The translations under genes were made by a program, and so were the position numbers. Below the pieces are notes generated by a model, which was given only the letters and a program-made list of their open reading frames with translations, ran no database searches and had not been told where the DNA came from. A stretch of DNA of 64,000 nucleotides, taken from positions 9,210,922-9,274,921 of the forward strand of contig NC_092678.1 of the NCBI RefSeq assembly GCF_964355755.1. The letters run 5' to 3'. Source of the DNA: Antedon mediterranea. Taxonomy: Eukaryota > Echinodermata > Crinoidea > Comatulida > Antedonidae. Positions 10,401-20,808 of the stretch are shown here, in pieces (the stretch's first letter is position 1; every line of letters begins with the position of its first letter).

Positions 10401-13400
10401 GCTTCTTTTTGCAAATTTTGATCATATTTTCTTTTCTGAAGTGCAGTTTAAGCAACACTGTTGTACAGTTTATAGTGGATAAATGAAAATGAATTTTGGA
10501 AATTGTGGTTTTACTAACTTATTGATCAAAATAATACAATTTAACGTTTTGCTTAATTTATAGCAGAAGCTTCATATTTTTTGTTTAACTTTTTTAATTT
10601 ATTAATTGATAATAATAATTAATTTGTATGTATTGATTATAAATTTGCCCGAATTTATTAGCTTACCGGACGTACCTTGTCGGGTACCTCCTCTGACGTT
10701 TTACCGGCGAAAAATTTAGGCAGGATACGATGGTATTGCTGTTTGGTAGCCCGATATAGTGTCATTTCCGGCAAATTATAGGTGCCATTTATCATCTTAG
10801 CATACAATTCGCATACAAATAAACCTGAATGTTACTGGCTGTTTTGATGGTGAATCAAAAGAAGGGGAACTTCTCTTGGATTTTATTACACAATCGGCTT
10901 TTTTTAAGGAAACTGCTTCTAAATCGTTGTATAGCGATATCATTGCCTATTTAAAAAGTATAGTTTTGCCTGAAAGTTAGGCTAAGGATGGCAAAAGTTG
11001 GCTAAGATGTGACTCTGATGCGATTGTTATCACAAAGTATAACAGGCAGTGTTAAAAAGTGAAAACAGCTAAATTTATATCATAGTGTGACGGGCAGTTA
11101 TTAATAAGTAATATAATTATATAATGCCTGTGTATACGGTACTCTTTAATAAATACAGGTACATGAAGATTTATACATCTTTCTTTTACTTCTACTAAAC
11201 ATTGATGTAACTTTTCCAAAAAAACGTTGGCGAAATGCCATGAAATTTGCATATTGCTAAAGTAGGTTAAAGTAATGTGGAAATGTATCGTAGGTATTGT
11301 GTTTAATCGTCGAGATAAAGTTGTAGGCCTATAAGTTGTAGGCCTATAAGTTGTAGGCCTATAAGTTGTAGGCCTATAAGTTGTAGGCCTATAAGTTGTA
11401 GGCCTATAACTGGTTTACCTTACGTGCGAGAGTACCATTTCCAGCCCTCTAAGGGTGTCATTTAACAAAATTTGATTCGCCACGGTCCTAGACTCGTGGG
11501 CAAGCCCCTTAAATAGTTCTGCAACTGCCCCTGATTATCCTATAGTTCTAGAACGAAACTGTTTTAATTTCTTTCGTTTTATCCAAGAAAAAATGTATGT
11601 TTATCTATTTATCGTCGATCGTTATCGCCCTAGTATAAATGGGCCTTAATGGTTGAAAAATCACAATAGGATATCCGCCATCAAGTACTGGTAACTAATA
11701 ATTAATAAAACAACGAAACATTTAAAATAACAAACACCATAATGAAAACAATTCTTCTGGTTTCGATTCGTATAATGATATAAGTAGTTCTTTGATAGTA
11801 AACCAATAAACCTTACGTTGGCAAGACCAGTCGGCGTCATAACGCATCATAGCAACTGAAGAAGTCAAGCTGACAGCTAGACAAAACTGTCTTGCCAACG
11901 TAAGTTTTATTGGTTTACTATCAAAGAACTACTTATATCATTAAACAAACACCATGTTGCCATACGTTTTAGTTGATATAAAATCTGTGCTACATTGTCA
12001 CACTGTTGGCTACGGTCAGATGACAAGTGTACTACCGAGACGGTAACTGATTTACCTCCTGATTGTACATTTGCATGTAAAACAACACGCTTATTACGAT
12101 CAAGGCGAGATTTTTGGACCAATGACTGTAATGTGTGGCTGGTTATCGGAAGCCTACTGAGAATTCCCATGCCTGTAATTATCAAAAAAGAAAAAGAAAA
12201 TTCTTTGAACTAGATGGTACACGCTCCCTAAAAAATCCTGTTTTAAAAGTACTAACCCAGGGTCTCTTTTAGATTTTACACTGTTTTGATGACCGTCTTT
12301 TGTTTTTATAAACAATTTCTTGAAATATGGCCATAGTCAGCGCTTGATTTCCATTTTCTGACCACAGCATTGTAATTTTTTTTAGTAATTTTCCTTTGAT
12401 TTATAAAATAAAAAACAGAAATATTTGTACACAAACCTTCCATCTCCCATCCAATAGGAGCACCATACTTTGGGGGTATTACTTTTTGAACTGGTTGGTA
12501 TAGCAACCATTTGTAAGTAGGTAACATGTGTTGAAGTTCATGCAACTGAGACCATGATGAACTTTGATGTGACCGTACCTCTTGAAAAGCAATGAAGTCA
12601 ACATCTAACTGTAAAAGCTACAGTAATAAACAAAAATATAAAATGATTAGAATAAAAGTAACATTGGAATTGTAGCGTATTATATCATTTCTATTTATCA
12701 TTAGGTTATATGCATTATCATGCATAATTATCTTGAGATGAATTTCATCTAGCTACTGTATGTCAATTTTTTAGAGAATATTCCTTATGACTAGGAAATC
12801 GATGTAATCTTTTCACGATGCGTGAAAAAAATCATGCAATTTAACATGAAATAATTTTTTTGTTGGTTTTTGAGATCAAAAGCGTGAATAAAAACATTTG
12901 TATAAAGGGATGGTGCCCTATAGATTACACCAACAATAATATTTTGATTGGATTGAATTTCAAGTTCTATAAACAGGGAGTTGCACAGGGAGGGGTCTAG
13001 GAAAAGATCAGTTCTTTCTTTCAACACATTGTTATTTCAAACCTACAACCTCATACTTCCACCAGCCAGCCCTAGTGTGTTTTGCGAAATGAAAGTAAAG
13101 GAATAACTTGAGATATTGGTTATGGATTATCATCTTTCAACCAGGTTTCCGAGACTGTAATTACATCGAAATCATAATTGACATTGCTTAAAAATAATTT
13201 GAAAGAATCAATATTATGAAGTGAACTTCTAGAATTATATACCGGTACACGAAAGAAAAGTTGTTCACGTGACTGAGCTCTCCAATTAAGTGGGTTAGTT
13301 GGTACTTATAATTGGGCTGAGTAGAGTTACAGTAGTAAATTGTTATCAGGGTCATGATCATATTTATCATAGTCTGCGTAAATGGTTGAAGATTAAATGA

Positions 13401-16400
13401 TTTAATTGATCTTGGTTTTTTCAGTACAGTGTGGTTGATCGTTTGGAAAGAAAGTGACATATTACATACACAAATCTAAAACATAAAAAAAAACCAGATT
13501 AGGTGGGGACAAGTTAATGAGAAAAATAAATGTACCAAGTGGAAAACCAGAGATCAGTCTCCATAGCGATATAAGGGCCTAAACATTTTTTTGTCTTGAA
13601 TAATGATAACAAAAAATTTAATAAGGAAAGTATTTAATAATTGAAAACAAATTAAAATTGGTCAATTTGTTTAGGCTCAAAATATCTTATTTATGTTGCA
13701 GAAATAAAAACAAGAAAAATTATTTAAGTAATTAATTTACGAAATTCAGAATAAGAAATTATAAATAAACAAGTTGAGGAAACACTTTATAAATAAGAGT
13801 TAAATGTTTTCAAAATCAGCAAAAGAATGAATTGGTTTCACAACTCCCCGGCCTTTAACTTGCAAACACTCTTCCATCTACCGACCATCCTGACCATATC
13901 CTACTATGCTCACTTGTTTTGCATAACAGATCGATGCGTTTACAGGTTAAATCTTCCAGTATAGATAGGCCAGAACCCTTTAGCTTCTTACGAGCCGTAA
14001 TCACCATCCTAGGCTATTTTGATTTCCTTTCCTTTTTTTTCCCTGTGAGAACGATCAATGTTATCAGGAACCAACTTAAGCCTTAATTTATTTTCAGCTA
14101 TGCCGATAATGATGTTCTCCTTGTTTTCGTTAGCCTCCTTTTTCACACCGAACACACAAAGACAATTTCTTCTAGAATGTTGTTCGAGATCGTCAGCTTG
14201 CTGATTTAAATTTTCTACCGGTCTAATTCATCCATAATGGAATGTTGCTCACGGTGATCAGCATACACTGATTTAAAGTTCTTGTTTACTTTACGATCAG
14301 GTTCTTTTACCATTTCTTTAAGGCTGTTATTATTTATTTATTTATTTTTATCGTATTAGTTTGATTAACAACCTGACTAAGTTTGTCATCTATGATAGAT
14401 CGATTTATTGAGAGAATCTTGTATTTTAGTAGAATAAAGCATCTTTGAGAATAAGTTTTCAACTATGCTAGTTAATGGATCGCTCTCAAATAATTCAATC
14501 ACTATTTGCCTGATCAGCTGTGCATGTCTAGTAACCCTTAGCGGGAAGTTCAACAGTGGATTCAGCCATTCCGATTCGTTGAGTTTATAGAATCACTTTA
14601 TAATCAAATTAAAAACAATGCACCAAATAAAATAAAATTATAGCAAGCAACGTGTTCTAGTGGCATTTGAGGCCATTTTAATCAGATTTACAGTAGCCAC
14701 TTTTTCCATTTTGTATAATACATAAATAAAATACTGCATGCATAAAACACTGCACGAGGTCCGATGCGATGACTGTGTCAATCAATTCTTTCAATTTAAA
14801 AAAATGAAGTTACCCTTTAAAGTTCCAAATATACAGAATTAGTATTACTGTATAGTATATAAACCAATGAAAAGTACCCGCATTCCCCGACGGGGGCTAG
14901 GCTCCCCAACAAGGATCCCCCGTAGCACCCCACCGCCATACTTTAATAACAACCATTTGATTTACTGGACATTTCATACAGCAATGTCATATGAGTGGTA
15001 GCCCCAAGAGGCCAAAAATGTAGTTTATTACTATTCCTTTAGTAGTATTTAGCATTGCTTGTACAGTATCAGTAGAAATAAATATTATGTATGGTTAAAA
15101 CTGTGTACTCTGAATAAACTGGTGAAGGTGTTGTGTGTAAATATATAAATGAACAAATAAAATAAAAAAATACACAGACAAATAAACGAATCCAAATGTC
15201 TGTCGTGTTTTTCCCAAAATACACCCTAAATTTAAGAGTTTGTGTCCGAGTGCATCATCTAATTTCGACACTTTTTTTTCTCGGGCTACCCGAGTCTAGG
15301 ACTTACTCATTTTCTCCTCCTCCATCTGGACACTATTGAGTAAAAAGTGCGATTTATAAAGTACTACTCCTCCCTTATTCGTTGTAGTATTGAGCTTGGA
15401 TTTGGCATGAATATACTACAGGGATGCAGCCTTATGACGTCTCGAAGATGGTACAGTATAGCCGTATTTGGTAGCGAGGTTATTGACGTGTATGTGACGT
15501 CACATCCCGTATTATGATGTCATTACAGCTTCATTTGTTGTACCCCGAGTATCGCACATTCGTGTTTTTTAGTTAATTAATTTGTTATGTTGTTATATGC
15601 GGCTTCTTGGCGTAGTGGTTATCAAGTCTGCTTAACACGTAGAAGGTCCCCGGTTCGAGCCCGAGCGAAACCTTTTTTTTTAAAACTTTATGGTGAAAAG
15701 TACTGTATACGCAATATGATATACAGTATATCTTATTTTTATTATTTTTTTTAATACTTATTTTGTGTAATCGATAATTATCACTTTTAACATGTTTATT
15801 TTGCTTTGTGCTTATTACCATATTTATTTGTAATTTAAATGGATTAAAAAACTTTGTGTAACCCACATTTTTGGTGTAAGAGGTTTCGTAGTGTAGTGGT
15901 TATCAAGTCTGCTTAACACGCAAAAGGTCCCGCCGGTTCGAGCCCTGGCGAAAACTATTTTTCCTAAACTTTTTATGATGAAATATACTGTATACGTAAT
16001 ATGATATAAAGTATATCTCGTTCTATTATTCGGGGTACCCGAGTCTAAGACTCTCTATGATCTTTTCCTCTTCTTCTTCCATCCAGACAGTAAAAAGTGC
16101 AACTTATAAAGTACTACTCTTCCCTTATTCGTTGTAGTATTGAGCTGGGATTTGGCATGAATATACTACAGGGACATGTCCTTAATTCTATAGATTTTTA
16201 TTCTACGGATTTTTTAATTTCAAACCGGATGCAGCCATATCACGTCTCGAAAATGGTACCGTATAGCCGTATTTGGTAGCGAGGTTATTGATGTGTATGT
16301 GATGTTACATCCGGTCTTATGATGTCATTATTTATTACAGCTACTGTATATTTGCTGTATCCCGAGTATTGCACATTCGTGCTTGTTGGTAAAATGTGCC

Positions 16401-18082
16401 GACTGATTGACAGACCATGCCCATTGTCAATTTCTGATGAGCACCCTAAATTATTATCAAAGCAGACAAGATCGCGCGGAGCATGAGTTACTGTTAGATC
16501 ACAATTTACAAAAGTAGCAAATAGATAGGTAACAAATCTCCCACACAAAAAATAAATATCTCAAAACCATTAATGTAAAGAAATAAAAATGAACACACAC
16601 AAACAGAACGATTCCAAATGGTTTGATATATTGTTAAACATACAATAAAACAATTTGTGTTTCCGCAGCAATGTGTTTTTCATTTGATTTTCTGTTCACA
16701 AAAGTTAGCAGAGCTTTCGGGCAACAATAGCCCTTCATCAGTACAAATCATTAGGCTCTAATATATGAAGGGCTAGTGTTGCCCGAAAGCTCTGCTAACT
16801 TTTCTGGCTGTTTTACTTTATCATTTTGATTAAGCTTTTAGCTTGATAATACGGTACCCACAGCATTGTCATTTTTCAGTAATTTGCTTTTGGTTTTATA
16901 TATACAGTATAACAGGCTTAATACATACAATTACATTAAAACAACTTCAAAATTGTAGGAAGTCATTCAATCATAATATTTTAATCATCTAATTATATTT
17001 GCAACAAGTTTTACGTAAAATTATGTAATTAATGCCACTTTTATCAGAACGAAATGAAACAATACAGGCTACAGCTGATGGCTTAAAGACCCCTTCCCTG
17101 CAATTTTGGACGTTTTTTGGAAAATAATACATATATCACTTTAAAAACATTAAACCATGTCATTCCTTGTCTTAAATGTACGTTTTATGGTAAATTATGA
17201 TAAAAAGTGAGAAACAATGTACTACCTAAGTAGCTCGCGGCGATCGACCTCTCGTGGACGGTCTTAGGCTAGCCTAGCTAGGCTTAGTTTTGTAGGCCTA
17301 GCTGGTAAACATCGATAACGTACGAACATCGTACGCTAGCTATATACCTAGCCTGACGTTGTATAGTTGCTGCATTAATTGTCTTTCTATTTTTGCCAGA
17401 CTCCGTTGATACAAATTGGGGAAAACCCGGTATTTTCGCTGAAAAGTTAGGAGTCTTCCATTTGTTTTGGCTTCACGATCGATCGAAAAGTGGGCGAATT
17501 ACAGGTGAAAAACAAAAATATCAATCCGCGCGCAATGCATTTTGGGATTTATAGCGGGCCGCTATAATTATTAGAATCGATTTATTTTTCACATTTTTAA
17601 CCGTTTAAAGACGAAAAAAGTTATCGCAATAGGACCATATAGTATTATTTTTACATTAAATATAGTTTGTGATCTTAAATTAGATCTAAAAAACGTAGGG
17701 AATGGGGCTTTAATCTTCACGCAAGAATAAATTAAGCCCACCCTATCTATTTTCAAAAATTTGAATTTGGAGCATTATCGATTCTCATGTCTAATAACTT
17801 TTAAAATCAATCTCTCTCCCTATGTTTTGGAAGTTCAGTAAGTTTTGTATACCATTACGTCCACTCATACTCGGGTCAGAGAGTGGTTTTGCAAATCAAA
17901 AAATCACCAATAATCTCTATTGGTGCACCTACCTTATTTGCAACATACTGCTTTCGAACTTCCCAATTAAACATAACATTCCAAAGATTGTAAGTTGCTA
18001 TGGTAACCCTTGATGCTTTGCAATTTACAATGACAAAGACACAAAAAAGTATAAAAATGTTTATTTTCTTCATCCATGGCAT
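7461..18082 (-). CDS. Secreted endonuclease/exonuclease/phosphatase (EEP) family protein, exons 1-4
   Basis: Four exons read in one frame with GT-AG introns: 18082-17933, 12617-12437, 12172-11966 and 7681-7461 (phases 0, 1, 1, 0), 253 codons in all. Residues 4-21 form a hydrophobic signal peptide ending in VNCKA. EEP motifs follow in order: ATYNLWN (29-35), [10 protein letters not shown] with the metal-binding Glu at 63, [24 protein letters not shown] (Asp191/Asn193) and GYTFSN. The DNase I/sphingomyelinase-like fold is known to hydrolyse phosphodiesters; the substrate cannot be told here. The exon with the final SRPD-H part is not seen, so the gene probably continues left of the window beyond the gypsy insertion. 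Intron 1 (5.3 kb) holds a non-LTR relic, tRNA-like repeats and a MITE. The splice from exon 2 uses a weak GTTTGT donor. The start was chosen because it gives the signal peptide. Confidence 0.85.
7965..8650 (+). repeat. Satellite-like repeat R1, two tandem ~340-bp units
   Basis: Unit 1 (about 7965-8325) and unit 2 (about 8325-8650) share the same order of blocks: GGGAC..., TTATTTATATTTTTA, ATGATGACGTCA-like, TGTGATGA(A/G)CTAT, then GGCCATA(T/C)GATGATGTCAC. Related units occur at 59180-59620 (+) and 59840-60480 (-), and related sequence with CCATATGATGAAATATGACC at 18770, 37490 and 58410. No coding capacity is seen. Confidence 0.7.
8651..11319. other. AT-rich intronic sequence without recognised gene
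   Basis: This lies between EEP exons 4 and 3. It holds a (GAT)n run near 9175-9192, a C-run with TCC at 9257-9269 and R1-like fragments (GCGCGCACGTG at about 8910). A short plus frame around 10830-10977 ([15 protein letters not shown]...) has no start or homology that I recognise. Nothing else is supported. Confidence 0.5.
11320..11409 (+). repeat. Perfect 15-bp minisatellite, six copies
   Basis: The unit GTTGTAGGCCTATAA is repeated six times without a mismatch. Each unit contains the palindrome TAGGCCTA. The array is in EEP intron 3 and has no partner elsewhere in the window. Confidence 0.97.
11773..11943. repeat. Foldback repeat beside EEP exon 3
   Basis: Arms 11773-11827 and 11889-11943 are 55-bp reverse complements with one mismatch, around a 61-base spacer. 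The right arm ends 22 bases from the 3' end of EEP exon 3 (11966), inside the intron just past the donor site. A transcript would form a long hairpin there. Confidence 0.9.
12783..14590 (-). pseudogene. Decayed non-LTR retrotransposon (ORF1 plus endonuclease pieces)
   Basis: On the minus strand 14590-13840 carries an ORF1-like coiled region with [17 protein letters not shown] and NIDRSHR, then ARKKLKG and WSVDGRVF, the layout of L1/CR1-group RNA-binding ORF1 proteins, broken by stops and frameshifts. Further down, 13240-13090 encodes an endonuclease start ending VSETWL, and 13005-12860 encodes GVIYRAPS-type sequence. Order and strand fit one rightward-to-leftward element inside EEP intron 1. 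The related ORF1 at 63390-63600 is also decayed. Confidence 0.75.
14636..14940 (+). repeat. Short copy of the hAT-like family found at 51367-53278
   Basis: 14636-14815 matches 51476-51650 (AGCAACG, TTTGAGGCC, TTTTAATCAGATTTA, CCGATGCGATGACTGTGT in order). 14870-14935 matches 53187-53265 (AAAAGTACCCGCATTCCCCG and on). The left terminus is missing and the right terminus is eroded. Confidence 0.7.
15601..15672 (+). tRNA. tRNA-Val(AAC)-like sequence, copy 1
   Basis: The sequence reads like animal tRNA-Val: GCGTAGTGGTTATCA D-arm, anticodon arm TCTGC-TTAACAC-GTAGA with anticodon AAC, and a GGTTCGAGC T-loop. The acceptor stem has at least two mismatches and the T-stem one. A T9 run directly follows and would terminate pol III. 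It may be a tRNA-derived SINE head or a pseudogene rather than a working tRNA. Confidence 0.5.
15882..15957 (+). tRNA. tRNA-Val(AAC)-like sequence, copy 2
   Basis: This matches copy 1 through GTAGTGGTTATCA, TCTGCTTAACACG and GGTTCGAGCCC. The first bases GGTTTCGTAGTG are closer to normal tRNA-Val, but extra bases in the T-arm (CCGCCGG) and acceptor 3' side (CGAAAAC) spoil the fold. A T5 run follows. It is most likely a pseudo-tRNA or SINE head. Confidence 0.45.
16699..16804. repeat. Inverted pair of PLE-end-like sequences with hammerhead-like core
   Basis: 16699-16739 and 16765-16804 are inverted copies. The minus-strand copy reads CTGATGA-A-GGGC-loop-GCCC-GAAA then AGC-UCU-GCU-A. It has the conserved hammerhead core, a 4-bp helix II and a possible 3-bp helix III, with one extra base before helix II. 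The plus copy has lost the CTGATGA (reads ATATGA). Helix I is not convincing. Such motifs are known from the terminal repeats of Penelope-like elements. Confidence 0.6.
17087..17709. mobile_element. MITE with TTAA target duplication
   Basis: TTAA at 17083-17086 and 17710-17713 flanks a 623-bp element. Its ends are imperfect inverted repeats: AGACCCCTTCCCTGC against the complement of GTAGGGAATGGGGCT. TTAA duplication fits piggyBac- or Kolobok-type mobilisation. No coding frame. It sits in EEP intron 1, about 150 bp upstream of exon 1's donor in the plus direction. Confidence 0.8.
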
Positions 18083-19162
18083 ATCTATAAATCTAATGAA
18101 AAATTAATTTATTAGAAATTAAACTTTAAACAAACAAATTATTTTAATAACGGCAACAATTTTCAGAGGATATTTTTTATAGCATGAAATCTAATTTTAT
18201 TTTGATACACTGTAGTATACTGTATTCAAAATGTTAAATACTATCAACTACCTGTTGGGGTGTCAAACAACAATAAATCATTTAAATATTCTTGTTATAA
18301 TGTAAAAAAATAATCTTATAACTAGATTTAATTCGTCACTATGATGAATTATAGGTTTACATGCATAGATTTAAATAAAAATAATTGATTTTTAAAAGAT
18401 ACATTGATTGATTTTGTCAGAATCTTTATAATTATTTATAATTTGTGAAGATAGGATCTTGCTAACGCAAATACAATAGCCGGTATCATAATCCGATCAA
18501 AGATCCCTCTGAGTATAATATATAAACCACATTTGTTACATAATAATAAAGACATAAGTTACTAGATTTCATTATAAATCATGTGTATAATCATGGTATA
18601 ATCTATACACTAAGAAATAAAATTGAACAAACAATATGAAAAAAAATGTTATTTCATTTCGTTTCTCAAGTTGAGACTCGATTTTGGTAGACAATTCTTG
18701 AAATCGCCTTTAATGTACTCGAATTTCATCGAAAATCAATTTTGAAAATTGTAAGCGCACCGTACCTACGCATAGCATTGCCATATGATGAAATATATGA
18801 CCTGAAAATTATGAGTACCAAATTTGTTAACAATCAAAGTAAGAACACAAATGATCGATCTGCTGTTGTTCAATACTCATTGTTCTCCTATTAAAAGAAC
18901 TATGGGCGTTCCATAGATAGTCTCGTTTGGTTTCAGTTTTTGTTGCTAAATTTATCGTTTTTTTAAACATAAATTTGGAAGATTTTTGCTATCAAAGTTG
19001 TGTTTTCATAATTACGACTTGGCCCTGAGACGATTCGGCACACTCTATTAAATTTATTGGCTTTGATATGCATTTTATAAGCATAAAATAAGCTTTTTTC
19101 CCCAAACTTTATTTTTAGAGAGACGATAGAATAAAGATGCAATAAAACAAACATTTTGAAAA
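18083..19162. other. Upstream region of the EEP gene; R2 repeat fragment
   Basis: Sequence 5' of the EEP start codon. About 18695-18850 is related to repeat R2 (CGCATAGCATTGCCATATGATG, GAGTACCAAATTTG), also seen at 36530 and 58400. No promoter element could be assigned. Nothing coding is seen apart from random frames. Confidence 0.5.
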
Positions 19163-19372
19163 CAATTGTCGTATTCGATTGGGAACTTTCGTTGTCAACG
19201 TAAAGATTCGTTGAGTACTTTTGTAAATTTGTGCTCAACAGAAAGTCATTCGAATAGAAAACGTTGACAACGAAAGCTTTTTCGTTAAGAACAATCTCAA
19301 CGCTCAAAATACTCCGTTAAAGAAGTACTCAACGGAAAAACTACTCAACGGTACACTCGAATACGACAATTG
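19163..19372. mobile_element. 210-bp MITE with nested inverted repeats
   Basis: Outer inverted ends CAATTGTCGTATTCGA (19163-19178) and its complement (19357-19372). An inner pair, CTTTCGTTGTCAACGT (about 19186) and ACGTTGACAACGAAAG (about 19260), also exists. No coding frame. The target duplication is unclear. Confidence 0.7.
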
Positions 19373-19976
19373 CCGAAAATTGTTTAGTCACGCGAACGAT
19401 GTAAACAAGTTACGCCCTCTGTTGGCCGCTTGGCGAATGCACGAAATAAACAAGGTTTTCGAAGTAATAAATTGAATATAATAAAATTACGTTTTTTTAG
19501 TAATTTATTATACATATTATATCAACATTGTCAATATCAATAAATACGGATTGTTAAACACCTTTAAAAACTTGATAAATACCAAACAAAATTAATATGA
19601 ATTTGGTCTAAAGTGAGACGTTTCGGCCCACAAAGTGGGATGCTTCGGCCCACTTTTGGGCCGAATCGTCCTGGACCCACTCGTCCGTACGGGTGTACCG
19701 CACTCGATCATGGGCTGGCTCATACCCATCATGGGCTGGCCCGTATCATGTTTAATACTATTTTAAGTATATTTATAGTACATTTAAACCCAGTTTTCAG
19801 ATAATGATAATTATAATGGCAAAACCTACTGACCTAAAAAGTATAATAATAAATTATGTTAGCACAGCTTCGACCGTATTTAATTTGAATCGGTCTAAAA
19901 ATCGGCATTCCGAATTTATTTTGAAATTGAGGGCGACAAACATAAAATGTACGAGTCGAGCTCGATCGAATAATAT

Positions 19977-20196
19977 AGAGAGGTTTCGCAATCTTACGAA
20001 TACGATAACGAAAACGGATACGTCACGCACACGTGTTCGTTTTCGTAAGCCATACAAAAATCTGTTTCGCATGGCAACGAAATATTGAGGCGCGTTCAAA
20101 ATATGACTGCGGTAAATTTGAGCGAAGCGCGCGCAGGACAGCTTGATGCTTGGCTGCCTAGGCCTAGCGTAACATCAAAGCGAGTGAGGACTTTAA
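19977..20196 (+). repeat. Left terminal inverted repeat (interrupted)
   Basis: This pairs with the complement of about 25840-26063. It is interrupted at TTAA (20193-20196) by the MITE 20197-20530 and resumes at 20535 (AGGAATGCAGTATTATTTC), matching the right repeat's uninterrupted GACTTTAAAGGAAT. Confidence 0.85.
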
Positions 20197-20530
20197 AAAC
20201 TGCTATTTATCAAAATTGACTTGGCATTTTAGTAAATAGGGAGGTTTCGCAACCTTACAAATACGATAACGAAAACGGATACGTCATACATTTGTGAAAC
20301 TTTTGAGCTGATGCCCATTTCATATTCGTAAAGCGTATTCGTGTTGACGAATATCACCAGTCATATTCGTAACTACTACAAACGAGTATAGTTTTTGATC
20401 TATTTTGCACATTTTGCATTTGAATTAGGAATGATTCATGATTATAATATAATTATAGATTTATTGAAAGTAATTTACTAATTAAAGTAATTTACTAAAA
20501 TGCCAGGTAAATTTAGATAAATAGCAGTTT
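20197..20530. mobile_element. 334-bp TTAA MITE nested in the left TIR
   Basis: It is flanked by TTAA (20193-20196, 20531-20534). Ends AAACTGCTATTTAT and its complement form roughly 40-bp imperfect inverted repeats that also share CATTTTAGTAAAT. Its interior (from 20236, AGGGAGGTTTCGCAACC) is a 'B-type' end of the same transposon family, also seen at 26064-26354 and in the MITE 57291-57717. The intact right TIR gives the pre-insertion site. Confidence 0.8.
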
Positions 20531-20808
20531 TTAAAGGAATGCAGTATTATTTCTTTTAAAATGTGTAGCATTGTAGATATAATTCATATAAAACGAAGTG
20601 CGGTAAAAATTTTTTGAAATTTATTGTTGTTTAGAGTAAAATCGATTTTGAAGTGTAGATTTTTCAAAAAAACCGCGGATTCTCTATGAGCCGCCATGTT
20701 TAACACGAAAACGAGGTTGTGACGTCATTGGTTTGACAGAGAAAATCATCCAACTGTGAGACTGCCCGTAGAGCGTGGATGCCTATATATACACAGAGCT
20801 AAATTAAG

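Larger units (their letters stand above)
15290..16390. repeat. Locally duplicated block containing two tRNA-Val-like units
   Basis: Block S1 (15290-15570) and block S2 (16028-16388) are diverged direct copies: both start CCCGAGTCTA and share GTACTACTC(C/T)TCCCTTATTC, GGCATGAATATACTACAGGG, GCCGTATTTGGTAGCGAGGT and CCCGAGTAT(C/T)GCACATTCGTG. Between them lie two tRNA-Val-like units, each followed by a shared ~60-base tail with ACTGTATACG and AATATGATATA. S2 has an extra insert near 16172-16226. Confidence 0.75.

Noticed and set aside
10830-10977. Short plus frame [15 protein letters not shown]...
   Set aside because: Under 60 codons, no start, no recognised domain, no neighbouring exon in the same phase.
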